A stretch of 64,000 nt of DNA from an uncultured Gemmatimonadota bacterium (GTDB lineage: Bacteria > Gemmatimonadota > Gemmatimonadetes > Gemmatimonadales > Gemmatimonadaceae). Below the pieces are notes generated by a model. The model worked only from the letters and a program-made list of their open reading frames with translations, had not been told where the DNA came from and made no database searches. Position numbers and translations under genes: made by a program. Location of the stretch: positions 1 to 64,000 of the forward strand of contig CAIVZZ010000025.1 in NCBI GenBank assembly GCA_903910555.1. The letters run 5' to 3'. Positions 1 to 9,773 of this stretch are shown here, in pieces; within the stretch, counting starts at the first letter, position 1, and every line of letters starts with the position of its first letter.

Positions 1-51
1 CACCTTCGCCTTGAACTCGGGGGCATGGTTCCGGCGGGATCGTTTCGACAT
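1..51 (-). CDS. IS3-family transposase OrfA, N-terminal fragment
   Basis: Only the first 17 codons lie in the window; the gene runs off the left edge. Reading leftward from an ATG at 51 the peptide begins MSKRSRRNHAPEFKAKV, the typical start of the helix-turn-helix OrfA of IS3-family elements, which binds the element ends and is normally joined to the DDE catalytic OrfB by programmed frameshifting. A strong GGAGGAG ribosome site lies at about 58-64. OrfB and the far end of the element are outside the window, so intactness cannot be judged. Confidence 0.8.
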   Translation of the reverse strand, partial: MSKRSRRNHAPEFKAKV

Positions 52-145
52 CGGGGACTCCTCCAGTGGTGAGCAAACTTTCGCTCGGGGAGCCCGCTTG
101 TCCACCTATCTCAGCTGTTCAGAAAACCGGGGCCACTTCTCATCA
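1..145 (-). mobile_element. IS3-family insertion sequence, left-hand part only
   Basis: The OrfA start at 51 is preceded (at higher coordinates) by about 90 bp of leader. On the minus strand this leader holds TGAGAAGTGGCCCCGGTTTT, starting at 142, which looks like an IS3-type terminal inverted repeat (5' TG, then a GC-rich block). The outer end is probably 142 or 145. The partner repeat and target duplication are outside the window, so the boundary is an estimate. Confidence 0.55.
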
Positions 146-507
146 CAACGCGACCTCTCGCACAGGTTAGTTGCGCGAGAGTTGTCGGCCTGCGATTCCA
201 AAGCATTCATGTCACCGGCAATCGCGACCGAATGTGGAAATGGCCGCGAACGAAGAGTTTGTGACTCAATTGATGTCGATCGCACTCAAAAAAATCAGCT
301 AACTTGTGTCGCACTAATGCTTAATGGTCAAATAGACGAGGGGCCGCGAATATGCCAACGGGGCCCGCAAGCCGCAAGCGTTGTCACTTGGCTGTTGCAT
401 TAATGGGCGGCACGTTTTACGTGAGTTCTCGGCCTCGCCTAGTCGGGCTCGATGCGAGCTCGTGGCGGAGTGCTGCGGAGGGGACGGCGGGTGAAGCTAC
501 TTTGACC
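146..507. other. Intergenic spacer without a recognisable gene
   Basis: About 360 bp between the presumed IS end and the stop codon of the FtsK-like gene. Composition is less GC-rich than the flanking genes around 230-330. I see no convincing coding frame, tRNA or strong terminator. The open frames here lack ribosome sites and family resemblance. Confidence 0.5.
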
Positions 508-2043
508 TCAACGCGAGGCCGGTTGGACCTCCCTGGCTCGAAGTTGTTCGACGACATCTGCCTCGGAATTTGCCGCCGTTTCAAGCCACCCATTGGCTGC
601 ACCGCGCCTCGGATCGCTGAACCATCCGATCAAACGAGCCCGCTCGTCGTCGGACAGAAAGGTGCCCTGAATGCGTGCCGGATCGCTCTTTCCCGGTGCT
701 ACGAACAGCATATCTCCTTGCCCGATAAGCGATTCCGCGCCGATCCCGTCGAGAAGTCGGCGTGAATCGAGTGCGGAGGTAAGCCTTAGCGCGATCCGGC
801 TCGGAAAGTTGCCCTTCAAAAGCGATGTCACGACGTTCGCGTTCGGCCGCTCGGTTGTCAGAATGACGTGGATCCCAGCAGAGCGACCGCGCTGGGCGAG
901 CATCGCCAGGGGGCCTTCGACTCCTTCGTCAGAAAGCATCAGATCGGCAATCTCATCGATCGCCAAGACGATGTACGGCAATGCCTTATGCGGAACGCGC
1001 TCGTTGAAATCACGCACGTTCCTGGCGCCCGCTGTGACCAGCGCGCGGGCACGCTCCTCCATCTCGAGCGCGGCCCACTCGATCAGCGAGACGGCACGCG
1101 CGGTATCGTGCACCACCGGGTGCCGCATGTGCGGCAGGCCGTTCCACTGAGACAACCCGGACTCACCATGCTCGACCATCAGGAACCGGAGCGTGGCAGG
1201 TGAATGTCGATAGACAAGTGAAGCGACGAACGTATTGAGACACATCGACTTCCCGCTGTCAGCCGCGCCGGCAATCAGCAAATGCGGCATCTTCGCGAGG
1301 TCGGCAATGATAGGCCGTCCAGATAGATCGCGCCCCAACAACAGCGGCATTGTATGCGCGGCGCTCTCAAACGCGGCCAGCTCGGCCATCGCCTTAAACG
1401 CAACAGGTTCGGCGATCGGGTTCGGCACCTCGACGCCAACCGTCCCTTTGCCGGGGATTGGCGCGACGATTCTGACCGACGAGACCTTCATTGCGCCGGC
1501 GAGGTCGTTCCCAATATGGGCCAAGTCGCGCAGTTTGAGTCCCGGTGCCGGATCAACTTCGAAGCGGGTCACTGCCGGGCCGGTCGTGCGGCCGACGAGC
1601 AGGCCGTCGAACTTGAGCGAGCGGAGCGCGCCAGTCAGACGGTAACCGATCACGTCGAGCGGACCCGAGTCAGGCGGGGTCGGTGCGGGCGTTGCGGCCA
1701 GCAAGTCCAATGGGGGGAGTTCGGCGCGCGGCTTCGGCGGCTCGACAATCGGCGCCGGCAGCAGCGCTCCCGGATTTCGCCGCGGTTTCGCATAAGTGAC
1801 CGGACGCCACTTCCATCCGCCACGCGTAGCTGATCCCTCAGTGCTTTCTGCTGACGAATCATCGCTGGAAAACTGCCGCGCGCGCGCAAATGCCCACGCG
1901 AGGATTCCACCCGCCACCGAGCCAGCGAGAAAGATCGCCGAAAACATCACGCCAGCACCCATCAACTCGCGTTTCGGCTCGATCATGCGTTCGCTGGCGT
2001 TCCGTGAGTTTTCGTGAGCGTAGTCACCCGTGAAATGACTCAC
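508..2043 (-). CDS. FtsK/SpoIIIE-type DNA translocase, short form lacking the gamma domain
   Basis: A 511-residue protein with one hydrophobic segment (about residues 27-51), a Pro-rich linker (85-128), an FtsK alpha-like domain (130-225) and a RecA-like motor domain (230-460). Walker A is GAADSGKS (259-266) and Walker B is VLAIDEIADLM (359-369). GQGDMLF (441-447) is the conserved beta-domain motif. Housekeeping FtsK is usually 700-1300 residues with four membrane helices and a C-terminal winged-helix gamma domain that reads KOPS; this protein has one helix and ends soon after the motor. The usual DPKxVEL motif after Walker A reads EHGESGL (291-297). It is probably a divergent paralogue acting on DNA at the membrane, though it could be a reduced main FtsK. 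It lies downstream of the MATE gene on the same strand, near an IS. Confidence 0.75.
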   Translation of the reverse strand: MSHFTGDYAHENSRNASERMIEPKRELMGAGVMFSAIFLAGSVAGGILAWAFARARQFSSDDSSAESTEGSATRGGWKWRPVTYAKPRRNPGALLPAPIVEPPKPRAELPPLDLLAATPAPTPPDSGPLDVIGYRLTGALRSLKFDGLLVGRTTGPAVTRFEVDPAPGLKLRDLAHIGNDLAGAMKVSSVRIVAPIPGKGTVGVEVPNPIAEPVAFKAMAELAAFESAAHTMPLLLGRDLSGRPIIADLAKMPHLLIAGAADSGKSMCLNTFVASLVYRHSPATLRFLMVEHGESGLSQWNGLPHMRHPVVHDTARAVSLIEWAALEMEERARALVTAGARNVRDFNERVPHKALPYIVLAIDEIADLMLSDEGVEGPLAMLAQRGRSAGIHVILTTERPNANVVTSLLKGNFPSRIALRLTSALDSRRLLDGIGAESLIGQGDMLFVAPGKSDPARIQGTFLSDDERARLIGWFSDPRRGAANGWLETAANSEADVVEQLRAREVQPASR

Positions 2044-2069
2044 AGCCGCGGTCCGGCGTCACGCGGTGT

Positions 2070-3461
2070 TCAAGCCTCGCCGACCACGCTCCACTCAGCG
2101 GTTTCATCGATCTGCAGCCGCTGAATATCCTGCGTGAAACGCCAGCGCACTCGCAGCAGCTGCATTGCCGTGACGACGGCAAGCGCACCGACGTAGCCCC
2201 ACCAGATTCCCTGGGGGCCGAAGCCTGCCCGGAACGCGAGCCAGAGGGAAAGCGGTATGCCGACGCCCCAAAAACCGATTAAGTGCAGCAGCATCGGGAC
2301 GCGTGTGTCGCCTGTGCCGCGCAGGATTCCTGTCGCCACACACTGGAGGCCATCAAAGATCTGAAATATTCCCGCGATGAAAATCAGCGAGGCGGCTGTC
2401 GCGAGTGTTGCTGGATCTGAGATGAATATTCCGGCGAGCGCGCGCGGCACCGCCAAATAGAGCACGGTGAATACGGCCATGAACCCAGTGCCGATCACCA
2501 GGGATGCAATCGCGCCGCGCCGGGCGGCGCTGAGATCGCGGCTGCCGATCGCGCGGCCGACCATCGCTGCGGCGGCGGCCGCAACGCCCAGCGGAAACAT
2601 GAAAGAGATCGCCGCGAGGTTGATCGCGATCTCATGCGAAGCGAGTGGTACCGGTCCAAACCAGCCGAGCGCCACTGCACCGCCCGACCACACGGCGATT
2701 TCGAGCCAGCTCTGGAGTCCGACGGCAAAGCCGATGCGAAGCATCTTGAGCATGGGTGCCAGCTTGAACGATTCCGCGCGCCACGGCACGATCGTATCGC
2801 GCAGCTGCCTCCATCCAAGCGCCAGCAGCAGAGCGAACATCAGCCATCGGCTGATCGCCGTTGCAATCGCCGAGCCGTTCGTCCCGAGCGCGGGGAGACC
2901 GAAATGACCGTAGATCAGTGCGTAGTCGAGCGCGAAGTTCACGACGTTCGATACCACGATCGCGATGACGACCGGCTGTACGCGTGCCATCGCCTGAAGC
3001 GACTGCCGGAGCGCGAAAAAGAGATAAAAAGGCACCACGCCGATGATCGAGATGCGCGAGAAGGTCGCCGCGATCGGTGTGACATCAGCAGGCTGCCGCA
3101 GGAATCCGAAGAACAATTCGCCGGGAATCAGCAATAGCGCGGTGGGAACACTGAGCGCGAGTGCCATGAGTATCCCGCGCTGCACTCCGCGCGACACGCC
3201 GGCATGGTCGTTCGCACCGGTCGCCTGCGAGACGACGGGATCGAGCACCATCAGAATCCCGATACCGCAGATCGTGACGTTGACCCAGTAAATGTGGCCG
3301 AGTCCAACGGCGGCGACGGCGGACATTCCGACTCGTCCGACCATCGCGGTATCGACGACACCCATCAGCATGATGCCGACCTGGGCGAGCACGACGGGCC
3401 AGGCGAGCAGCATCATTTCACGCAGCTCGCCACGCGTCGGGCGGAGCTGCGTGAAGGTCAT
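2070..3461 (-). CDS. MATE-family multidrug/cation antiporter
   Basis: A 463-residue, very hydrophobic protein with about 12 membrane segments in two homologous halves, as expected for the MATE (NorM/DinF) fold that exports cationic drugs or metabolites using Na+ or H+ gradients. The N-terminal half carries the family-type sequence [21 protein letters not shown] chose the ATG at 3461 because it overlaps the guaA stop in an ATGA arrangement; the open frame continues upstream inside guaA but that part has no family similarity. It probably follows guaA in one transcript. The substrate cannot be told from sequence. Confidence 0.88.
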   Translation of the reverse strand: MTFTQLRPTRGELREMMLLAWPVVLAQVGIMLMGVVDTAMVGRVGMSAVAAVGLGHIYWVNVTICGIGILMVLDPVVSQATGANDHAGVSRGVQRGILMALALSVPTALLLIPGELFFGFLRQPADVTPIAATFSRISIIGVVPFYLFFALRQSLQAMARVQPVVIAIVVSNVVNFALDYALIYGHFGLPALGTNGSAIATAISRWLMFALLLALGWRQLRDTIVPWRAESFKLAPMLKMLRIGFAVGLQSWLEIAVWSGGAVALGWFGPVPLASHEIAINLAAISFMFPLGVAAAAAAMVGRAIGSRDLSAARRGAIASLVIGTGFMAVFTVLYLAVPRALAGIFISDPATLATAASLIFIAGIFQIFDGLQCVATGILRGTGDTRVPMLLHLIGFWGVGIPLSLWLAFRAGFGPQGIWWGYVGALAVVTAMQLLRVRWRFTQDIQRLQIDETAEWSVVGEA

Positions 3462-4999
3462 TCCCACTCGATAGTCGCGGGCGGCTTGGAACTGATGTCG
3501 TACACCACGCGATTCACACCCGCGACTTCGTTGATGATCCGGCTCGACATCTTCGAGAGCACTTCGTGCGGAAAGGCAAACCAATCCGCGGTCATGCCAT
3601 CCGTGCTCGTCACGGCACGCAGCGCGATCGCGTTCTCATAGGTGCGGAAGTCACCCATCACGCCGACAGAGCGAATCGGGAGAAACACCGCGAACGCCTG
3701 CCAGATCTCGTCGTACAACCCGGCATTGCGAATCTCCTCGAGATAAATCGCGTCGGCTTTGCGCAGAGTATCGAGCGATTTTTCATCGACGGCACCGAGC
3801 ACGCGAATCGCGAGGCCCGGTCCGGGGAACGGATGACGGCCGACCATTTCTTCAGGGAGTCCGAGCTCTCGCCCAACTTTGCGAACTTCGTCCTTGAACA
3901 GTTCGCGCAGCGGCTCGATCAACTTGAATTTCATGTCCGGCTTGAGGCCGCCGACGTTGTGATGCGTCTTGATTGTCGCGCTCGGACCGCCTTTCGCGCT
4001 CACGCTTTCGATCACGTCGGGGTACAGCGTGCCCTGCACGAGAAACGCCGCGTCCTTCCCCGCTGCGGCGGACGCATCTTCGAATACGTCGATAAACGTG
4101 TGGCCGATGAGTTTTCGTTTCTTCTCCGGCTCTGCTTCACCGGCGAGTGCATCCATGAACCGCTTCTCAGCGCGGACCGTGATGAGCTTAATGCCGAGGT
4201 GAGCCTTGAACGTTTTCTCGACCTGCTCGCGCTCGCCCAGACGAAGCAGACCGGTGTCGACGAAGATGCAGGTGAGCTGATCGCCAATCGCGCGATGCAC
4301 CAGCGCGGCGGCCACGGACGAATCGACGCCGCCGGAAAGTCCGCAGATCACATGTTTATCGCCGACGAGCTCGCGGATCTTCGCGATCTCGCGATCGACG
4401 AACGAGCCGGGCGTCCAGTCTGGTGTCGCCTTGCAAATGGCGAAGAGGAAATTCCCGATGATGTCGGCGCCGCGTGTGGTGTGCGCAACTTCAGCGTGAA
4501 ACTGTATGGCGTGAATCGGTTTCGTTGCATGCCGGAATCCCGCGAGCACGTTGCCGCTCGACGCCGTATTTACATATCCGGGCGGCGGCGTATCGACGTG
4601 ATCGCCATGACTCATCCAGACCTGAGTCTCTTCGCCCTTGTTGAATCCGGTGAACATTCCGGCTGGCTCGTGCACGGTGATCATCGCGCGGCCGTACTCG
4701 CGGCCACCGCCTGCGATGACCTTGCCGCCTTCGACATGCGCGATCCAATGAAAGCCGTAGCAGACGCCGAGGATCGGCGCGACATCGAGGATGCCCTTAT
4801 CGAAATTCGGCGCGCCCTCGTCGGTCACGGAGTTGGGGCCGCCGCTCAGAATTATTCCGGTGGGGTTCCAGTCTTTGATCCACTGCAGCGAACGTGTCGG
4901 GGGGTGGATTTCCGAGTACACGTTTGCTTCGCGCACGCGGCGAGCGATGAGCTGGGTGAACTGGGAGCCGCAGTCGAGGATCAGGATACGCGATGACAT
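3458..4999 (-). CDS. guaA: GMP synthase (glutamine-hydrolysing)
   Basis: Converts XMP to GMP with ATP and glutamine, the last step of guanine nucleotide synthesis. The 513 residues hold a class I glutamine amidotransferase domain (1-195) with catalytic Cys80 in GVCYG, His168 and Glu170. An ATP pyrophosphatase domain follows with the SGGVDSS PP-loop (222-228), then the C-terminal dimerisation domain ending in TIEWE. Two normally conserved spots differ: CYGMQ reads CYGFHW, and QFHPE reads QFHAE (the Pro is Ala). The catalytic triad itself is intact, so activity is expected. The start ATG lies 42 bases downstream of a long hairpin (5041-5130). The stop overlaps the MATE start. Confidence 0.96.
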   Translation of the reverse strand: MSSRILILDCGSQFTQLIARRVREANVYSEIHPPTRSLQWIKDWNPTGIILSGGPNSVTDEGAPNFDKGILDVAPILGVCYGFHWIAHVEGGKVIAGGGREYGRAMITVHEPAGMFTGFNKGEETQVWMSHGDHVDTPPPGYVNTASSGNVLAGFRHATKPIHAIQFHAEVAHTTRGADIIGNFLFAICKATPDWTPGSFVDREIAKIRELVGDKHVICGLSGGVDSSVAAALVHRAIGDQLTCIFVDTGLLRLGEREQVEKTFKAHLGIKLITVRAEKRFMDALAGEAEPEKKRKLIGHTFIDVFEDASAAAGKDAAFLVQGTLYPDVIESVSAKGGPSATIKTHHNVGGLKPDMKFKLIEPLRELFKDEVRKVGRELGLPEEMVGRHPFPGPGLAIRVLGAVDEKSLDTLRKADAIYLEEIRNAGLYDEIWQAFAVFLPIRSVGVMGDFRTYENAIALRAVTSTDGMTADWFAFPHEVLSKMSSRIINEVAGVNRVVYDISSKPPATIEWE

Positions 5000-5040
5000 G
5001 CTGAGCTATGCGTTGTGAGCTGTGAACTGATGAACTGCTA

Positions 5041-5130
5041 GTGAGCTGTTAACTACTAACTGTTGGTCGGTGTTCTGTTGACTAATTCGTAAACAGACAA
5101 CCGACCAACAGTTAGTGGTTAACAGTTCAC
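5041..5130. repeat. Long imperfect hairpin between the phosphoesterase gene and guaA
   Basis: Two 40-base arms (5041-5080 and 5091-5130) match at about 35 of 40 positions as inverted copies, with a 10-base loop. The shared core is ACTAACTGTTGGTCGG. Shorter copies of the GTGAACTG word lie just beside it at 5017-5035. It begins about 12 bases after the phosphoesterase stop codon. No T-run follows, so a classical intrinsic terminator is uncertain. Confidence 0.85.
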
Positions 5131-5141
5131 ATCATTTCCCG

Positions 5142-5651
5142 TCAGTATTGCCACTGCGGCTCGGATAACTTCAGAAACTCTACATGTTTCGTATCGAGGT
5201 CGAGCACCGCCGCAGTCGGCGATCCATTGATCCAGCCGCATGCCTCACCCGGATTGATGATCAGCGAATCGCCGCGCGTTTTCATTGACTGCTGATGCTC
5301 GCTGCCATGCACAATCACATGATGCGACTTCACCGATCGCGCGGTGACATCGCCGATGTCATGCACGAGCAGAATCTTGTGCTCGCCGATCGTGAGCGAG
5401 TGCGGCGACTCGAACAGTTCGTGCCCCATCCCCTGCTCCGCAAACGCCTTGAGCCCTTCCGGATCGCCGTCGTTACGGCCGAACACCCCGGCGAGCGCGA
5501 CATTCGCATCCTGAAACGGCTTCAAAGAAAACGGCGAGCAGAAATCTCCCGCGTGCAGCACCATCCCGACTCCGCGATCGTTCATGCGCTTGAGCAGTTC
5601 AGCAATGGCCGGGATCCGGTCGTGCGTGTCCGAGATCAGTCCTACGAGCAT
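5142..5651 (-). CDS. YfcE/MJ0936-type metallophosphoesterase
   Basis: A 169-residue calcineurin-like phosphoesterase of the small phosphodiesterase family. Metal ligands are visible in SDTHD (Asp8, His10), HAGDF (Asp36), GRNDGD (Asn60) and VHD (His97). The usual C-terminal HGHTH reads HGSEH (115-119), so the central His is Ser. I chose the ATG at 5651, which overlaps the lysA stop as TGATG and has a GGAGG site about 9 bases upstream, over a longer in-frame start at 5666. It is the last gene of the chain from mreB down through lysA. The physiological substrate is unknown. Confidence 0.85.
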   Translation of the reverse strand: MLVGLISDTHDRIPAIAELLKRMNDRGVGMVLHAGDFCSPFSLKPFQDANVALAGVFGRNDGDPEGLKAFAEQGMGHELFESPHSLTIGEHKILLVHDIGDVTARSVKSHHVIVHGSEHQQSMKTRGDSLIINPGEACGWINGSPTAAVLDLDTKHVEFLKLSEPQWQY

Positions 5652-6937
5652 CAGGCATCCCTCCATTCTGGGTCGGCCTGCTCGAGCCGCACGAGGTCGT
5701 CGTACGATTCGCGCGCCGTCACAATCGCAAAGCGCGCACCGTCCACCATGACTTCGGCGGCCTTCGGTCGCGCGTTGTAATTCGATGACATCACATAGCC
5801 GTATGCGCCCGTCGTGTGAATGACGAGCAGATCACCGGGCTCAACATCGTCCATCTCACGGTCCTGCGCGAGAAAGTCGCCGCTCTCACATACCGGGCCG
5901 ACCACATCGACCACAGTGCGATCCCGTCCGTTGGGCTTGGCCGATTCGATCAGATGATATGCATCGTAGTGCGAAGGGCGAAGAAGTTCTGTCATCCCCG
6001 CGTCCGCAATCACGTAGTCTTTTCCGCCGCTGCGCTTGCGATAGAGCACTCGCGCAAGCAACACGCCGCTCGCGGCAGAGAAGAATCGCCCCGGCTCCAC
6101 AATCAGCTCGGCGTTCATCTTCTTGATTGCCGGCGCGACAACCGTGGCGAACGCTTCCAGATCCGGCTCCGGATCACCGTTGTCGTACGCGACAGGCAAA
6201 CCTCCGCCGATATCGATGTACCGCAGATGAGCGCCGGCAACCGTAAGGCTGGCCGCGAGGTCGGAGAGACGATCGAGCCCGGCGCGATACGGCTCGAGCG
6301 TGGCGAGCTGCGAGCCGACGTGCATGTCGAGTCCGATCAGATCGATGTGCTCGAGCGAACGTGCCGATTTCGCCAACGCGAGCGCTTCGTCATGCGGAAT
6401 GCCGAACTTATGACCTTTCGACCCGGTCGCGATATAAGCGTGCGGGTTCTCCACGGTTACGTCGGGATTAATCCGAAAGCCGACGGGAGCGACGACGCCG
6501 AGTTCGCGCGCGACCGCTTCAAGAAGTTGAAGCTCTGCCTCTGATTCGACATTGATCAGCTTCACGCCAACCTTGAGCGCTTCACGCAGTTCCTGCCCCG
6601 TCTTCCCCACACCGCCGAAAATGATGTCGTGCCCTTTGAAGCCGGCGCGTTGCGCACGAAAGAGTTCGCCGCCACTCACGACATCAACACCGGAGCCCAG
6701 CGACCGCAGCAGTGAAAGAATCGCGCGATTGCCGTTCGCCTTCATCGCGTAGTGCACGCGGTGCTTCACGCCCGTGAGCGCGCATGACAGACGGCGATAC
6801 GAGTCGCGAATCACCGCGGCGCTGTACACAAACGTCGGCGTCCCTGCCGAACGCGCGATTGCGTCGGCCGGGACGTCCTCGCAGAAGAGCGCGCCGCCGC
6901 GGCGCGCGAACGCCGTCGCTAGTACGCTTTCGCCCAC
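5651..6937 (-). CDS. lysA: Diaminopimelate decarboxylase
   Basis: PLP enzyme that decarboxylates meso-diaminopimelate to L-lysine. The 428-residue protein has the fold-type III alanine-racemase-like barrel with PLP Lys66 in [13 protein letters not shown], the glycine-rich GGGLPVAY phosphate loop, EPGRFF and the CESGDFLA active-site Cys segment. The GTG start at 6937 overlaps the proS stop by 19 bases. It sits about 40 kb from the DAP operon at 44.7-50.6 kb, in the cell-shape/translation operon instead. Confidence 0.95.
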   Translation of the reverse strand: MGESVLATAFARRGGALFCEDVPADAIARSAGTPTFVYSAAVIRDSYRRLSCALTGVKHRVHYAMKANGNRAILSLLRSLGSGVDVVSGGELFRAQRAGFKGHDIIFGGVGKTGQELREALKVGVKLINVESEAELQLLEAVARELGVVAPVGFRINPDVTVENPHAYIATGSKGHKFGIPHDEALALAKSARSLEHIDLIGLDMHVGSQLATLEPYRAGLDRLSDLAASLTVAGAHLRYIDIGGGLPVAYDNGDPEPDLEAFATVVAPAIKKMNAELIVEPGRFFSAASGVLLARVLYRKRSGGKDYVIADAGMTELLRPSHYDAYHLIESAKPNGRDRTVVDVVGPVCESGDFLAQDREMDDVEPGDLLVIHTTGAYGYVMSSNYNARPKAAEVMVDGARFAIVTARESYDDLVRLEQADPEWRDA

Positions 6938-8388
6938 ACGACCTCGTACTTCGCGGGTTGACCGGTGACCATGCAGGTCTTCGGCGCATTTGGCGAGCGG
7001 AACTCCTCGTCCGGAATGCAGCGGATAGTTGCCTTGGTCTCTTCCTTCACCTGAGCTTCGACGGCGGGGTCGCCGTTCCAGCCGGCATACACAAAGCCGC
7101 CGGGACCTTCCATGATTTCCTTGAACCGATCGTACGTGATATCACCGCGATGCGTGGCGGCGTCCCTGCGCGCTTTCGCGGCGGTAAACAGATCGGCTTG
7201 GATTGACGCGAGCAGCTGCGCCACCGCGGGCGCGACGCCCTCCATCGGAATCGCAGCTTTCACGCGCGTGTCGCGGCGCGCCGAGAAGACCGACTGCTTC
7301 TCGAGATCTTTTGGACCGAGTTCCAGACGGAGGGGAATACCGCGCAGCTCCCACTCGTAGTATTTCGCGCCCGAGCGCATGCCATCGCGCGCGTCGACAT
7401 GTACGCGAAGACGATCCTCGCCGCGGCCACTCCACCCGGTGAGTTCGGCTTTGAGTTTGTTCGCGGCCTCGACCATCTTCGCGCGCTCGTCATCCGTTTT
7501 CCATATCGGCACGATCACGACTTCGATCGGCGCCAGTTTCGGCGGTGTGACGAGGCCGTTGTCGTCGCCATGCGTCATGATCAGACCGCCGACCATCCGC
7601 GTCGAGACACCCCAGCTCGTATTCCACGCGTGCTCGATCTCGCCGGACTCCGCCTGGAACTTCAGCTCAAAGGCTTTCGCAAAGTTCTGGCCGAGGTTGT
7701 GCGATGTGCCGGCCTGAAGTGCCTTGTTGTCCTGCATCATCGCTTCGAGGCAGTACGTGCGCAGCGCGCCGGCAAACTTCTCGCTCTCGGATTTCAACCC
7801 GGTGACCACCGGCATCGCCATCCAGTTTTCCATGAAGTCGCGATACTGGCCGAGAATCATCTTGGCTTCAGCTTCGGCTTCGTCGTGCGTGGCGTGCGCG
7901 GTGTGTCCCTCCTGCCACAGAAACTCCAGCGTGCGCAGAAAGAGTCGCGTGCGCATTTCCCAGCGCACGACGTTCGCCCACTGATTCATGAGAATCGGCA
8001 GATCGCGATAGCTCTGCACCCACTTCGCGAACATGTGGTAGATGATCGTTTCGCTCGTGGGGCGAATGTACAGCGGCTCCTCGAGCTTCTTTCCACCACC
8101 GTGCGTGACCACGGCGCACTCGGGCGCGAAGCCCTCGACGTGCTGCGCCTCTTTGTGCATGAAGCTCTCGGGAATCAACAGCGGGAAATACGCGTTGACG
8201 TGGCCCGTGGCCTTGAACTTGTCGTCGAGCGCGCGCTGCATCCGTTCCCAAATGCCGTAGCCGTTCGGGCGGATGACCATCGAGCCCTTCACCGGCGAGT
8301 AGTCGGCGAGTTCTGCGCGAAGGACAACTTCGTTGTACCACGCGCTGAAATCTTCGGCGCGGGTGGTGAGCTTCTTATCGTCTGCCAT
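6919..8388 (-). CDS. proS: Prolyl-tRNA synthetase, archaeal/eukaryotic type
   Basis: Charges tRNA-Pro with proline. The 489-residue protein lacks the large editing insertion of the E. coli-type enzyme. It has the class II motifs in the order seen in the shorter archaeal/eukaryote-like Pro[19 protein letters not shown] near the N terminus, RPTSET, and a motif-2 loop with [20 protein letters not shown] (that segment is diagnostic). It ends in the short KAY tail typical of this form. Its ATG overlaps the hisS stop as TGATG. Confidence 0.96.
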   Translation of the reverse strand: MADDKKLTTRAEDFSAWYNEVVLRAELADYSPVKGSMVIRPNGYGIWERMQRALDDKFKATGHVNAYFPLLIPESFMHKEAQHVEGFAPECAVVTHGGGKKLEEPLYIRPTSETIIYHMFAKWVQSYRDLPILMNQWANVVRWEMRTRLFLRTLEFLWQEGHTAHATHDEAEAEAKMILGQYRDFMENWMAMPVVTGLKSESEKFAGALRTYCLEAMMQDNKALQAGTSHNLGQNFAKAFELKFQAESGEIEHAWNTSWGVSTRMVGGLIMTHGDDNGLVTPPKLAPIEVVIVPIWKTDDERAKMVEAANKLKAELTGWSGRGEDRLRVHVDARDGMRSGAKYYEWELRGIPLRLELGPKDLEKQSVFSARRDTRVKAAIPMEGVAPAVAQLLASIQADLFTAAKARRDAATHRGDITYDRFKEIMEGPGGFVYAGWNGDPAVEAQVKEETKATIRCIPDEEFRSPNAPKTCMVTGQPAKYEVVWAKAY

Positions 8389-9764
8389 CAGTCGTTGCTT
8401 GGGTGTCTTGATGTGATCGATGCTGCGAACCAGTCCTTCAGAGCGGCAAAAGCAGTTTCGTCCGCTGCGAGAAGCGGCCGTGATGCAAAGGTGTGCGCCG
8501 GCGCTTCTTTCAGTTTTCCGGCGAGTCCATGCACGAGCACTTCAGTGCCGGACGAGAAACAGATGACCGCGCGCGCGCCAGATTTTTTTGCGCTGTCGAC
8601 CTGATTGCGCGTAGGCTGTGTTTGGTAGCGATCGGCGCTCAGCCCATAGTCCACGCTGAATCCCGCGGCACGCAACAAGTGCACCAGACGCAGCGCGTCG
8701 CCAATCGGGTGCTCGAGCGCGCCGTTGCCACCAACAAAAAATAGATCAGCACCGGTGCCCGAACTCTCCGGCATCAGATGACGTTCTTTGAGCAGCTCGC
8801 CAAGCACGACGTCACCCATGCCGAATCCCAGCGCGGGAAGATCGGCACCGCCGAGGTCGTTGAGCAGGTTGTCGTAGCGCCCGCCGCCGCAGATCGCGCG
8901 GAGTTCGCCCTTTGCGTCGAACAGCTCGAAAACGATTCCCGTGTAATACGCGAGGCCGCGGACGATCGAGAGATCGATATCAACCCATTCACTCACACCG
9001 AGCGAGTGGAGATGCGCGAAGTAAGTCGTGAGACGGTCGAGATGCGGCTTGACGGTCGCGGAGTTGCGAAGGTTCTCGCGCAGCGCGCTGATTTCTTTCA
9101 CGGTGGGCAGTTCGAGAACCGCCTCAACCATGTCCGCGGACAGCCCCGCTTCAGTCAGTTTCGTTATCGACACTTCGCGTGGCTGACGTGCGAACTTGTC
9201 GAGCACCGCGTACACCGCGCCCTGACGACTCTCCTCGATGCCGATTTCGGTGAGCAGCGCGTTGAGCAGGCGGCGGTCGGAGACACGCGCACGAACGTCG
9301 GCTGCGTCGAGCCCGAGTTCTTTCATGATCGAAATCGCGACCGAGAGCAGCTCGGCATCAGCAAGCTCACTCCCTTCGCCGACGATGTCGACGTTCAACT
9401 GATAGTGCTCGCGCAAACGCCCGCGCTGCGCACGCTCGTATCTGAACAGCTGTGGAATCGAGAACCAGCGCACGGGTTTCCGGAGCGCGTTGGCGCGTTC
9501 GGCAACCATGCGCGCGAACGTCGGCGTCATTTCAGGACGCAGCGCGACCTCGCGGCCGCCTTTGTCCGTGAAGTTGTACAACTGACCGGCGATCTCGTCG
9601 CCGCTCTTTTTTGTATAGAGATCGAGGGGTTCCAGCGGAGGTCCGTCGTATTCGACGAACGCATACTTCCGGGCGACCTCACGCCAGGCCCGAAAAATGT
9701 GGGCCCGTTGCGCGAACTCGTCTGGATAGAAGTCTCTGAACCCGGGAAGTGCTCCGCCTGCCAT
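8388..9764 (-). CDS. hisS: Histidyl-tRNA synthetase
   Basis: Class II synthetase for tRNA-His, 458 residues. Motif 2 is [15 protein letters not shown] (108-122). The histidine-binding loop reads RGLAYYTG rather than the common RGLDYYTG, a variant I associate with archaeal/eukaryote-like His[10 protein letters not shown] and a motif-3-like GFGMGD follow, then an anticodon-binding domain. It is full length, not the HisZ regulatory paralogue, because it keeps that C-terminal domain. It is 9 bases downstream of folC and overlaps proS. Confidence 0.93.
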   Translation of the reverse strand: MAGGALPGFRDFYPDEFAQRAHIFRAWREVARKYAFVEYDGPPLEPLDLYTKKSGDEIAGQLYNFTDKGGREVALRPEMTPTFARMVAERANALRKPVRWFSIPQLFRYERAQRGRLREHYQLNVDIVGEGSELADAELLSVAISIMKELGLDAADVRARVSDRRLLNALLTEIGIEESRQGAVYAVLDKFARQPREVSITKLTEAGLSADMVEAVLELPTVKEISALRENLRNSATVKPHLDRLTTYFAHLHSLGVSEWVDIDLSIVRGLAYYTGIVFELFDAKGELRAICGGGRYDNLLNDLGGADLPALGFGMGDVVLGELLKERHLMPESSGTGADLFFVGGNGALEHPIGDALRLVHLLRAAGFSVDYGLSADRYQTQPTRNQVDSAKKSGARAVICFSSGTEVLVHGLAGKLKEAPAHTFASRPLLAADETAFAALKDWFAASITSRHPSND

Positions 9765-9773
9765 CTGCTAAAG

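Noticed and set aside
3566-4996. 476-codon open frame on the plus strand opposite guaA
   Set aside because: Antisense shadow of the well-supported guaA; composition is Arg/Glu/Asp-rich as expected for a mirror frame and it has no ribosome site.
5000-5141. Purine riboswitch before guaA
   Set aside because: The structure is one long hairpin, not the three-way junction with conserved loop bases.
7399-8604. 401-codon plus-strand frame opposite proS and hisS
   Set aside because: Antisense to two clear synthetase genes.
8388-9764. HisZ regulatory paralogue instead of HisRS
   Set aside because: The anticodon-binding domain is present and the active-site loops are complete; no other hisS is in the window, though one elsewhere cannot be excluded.
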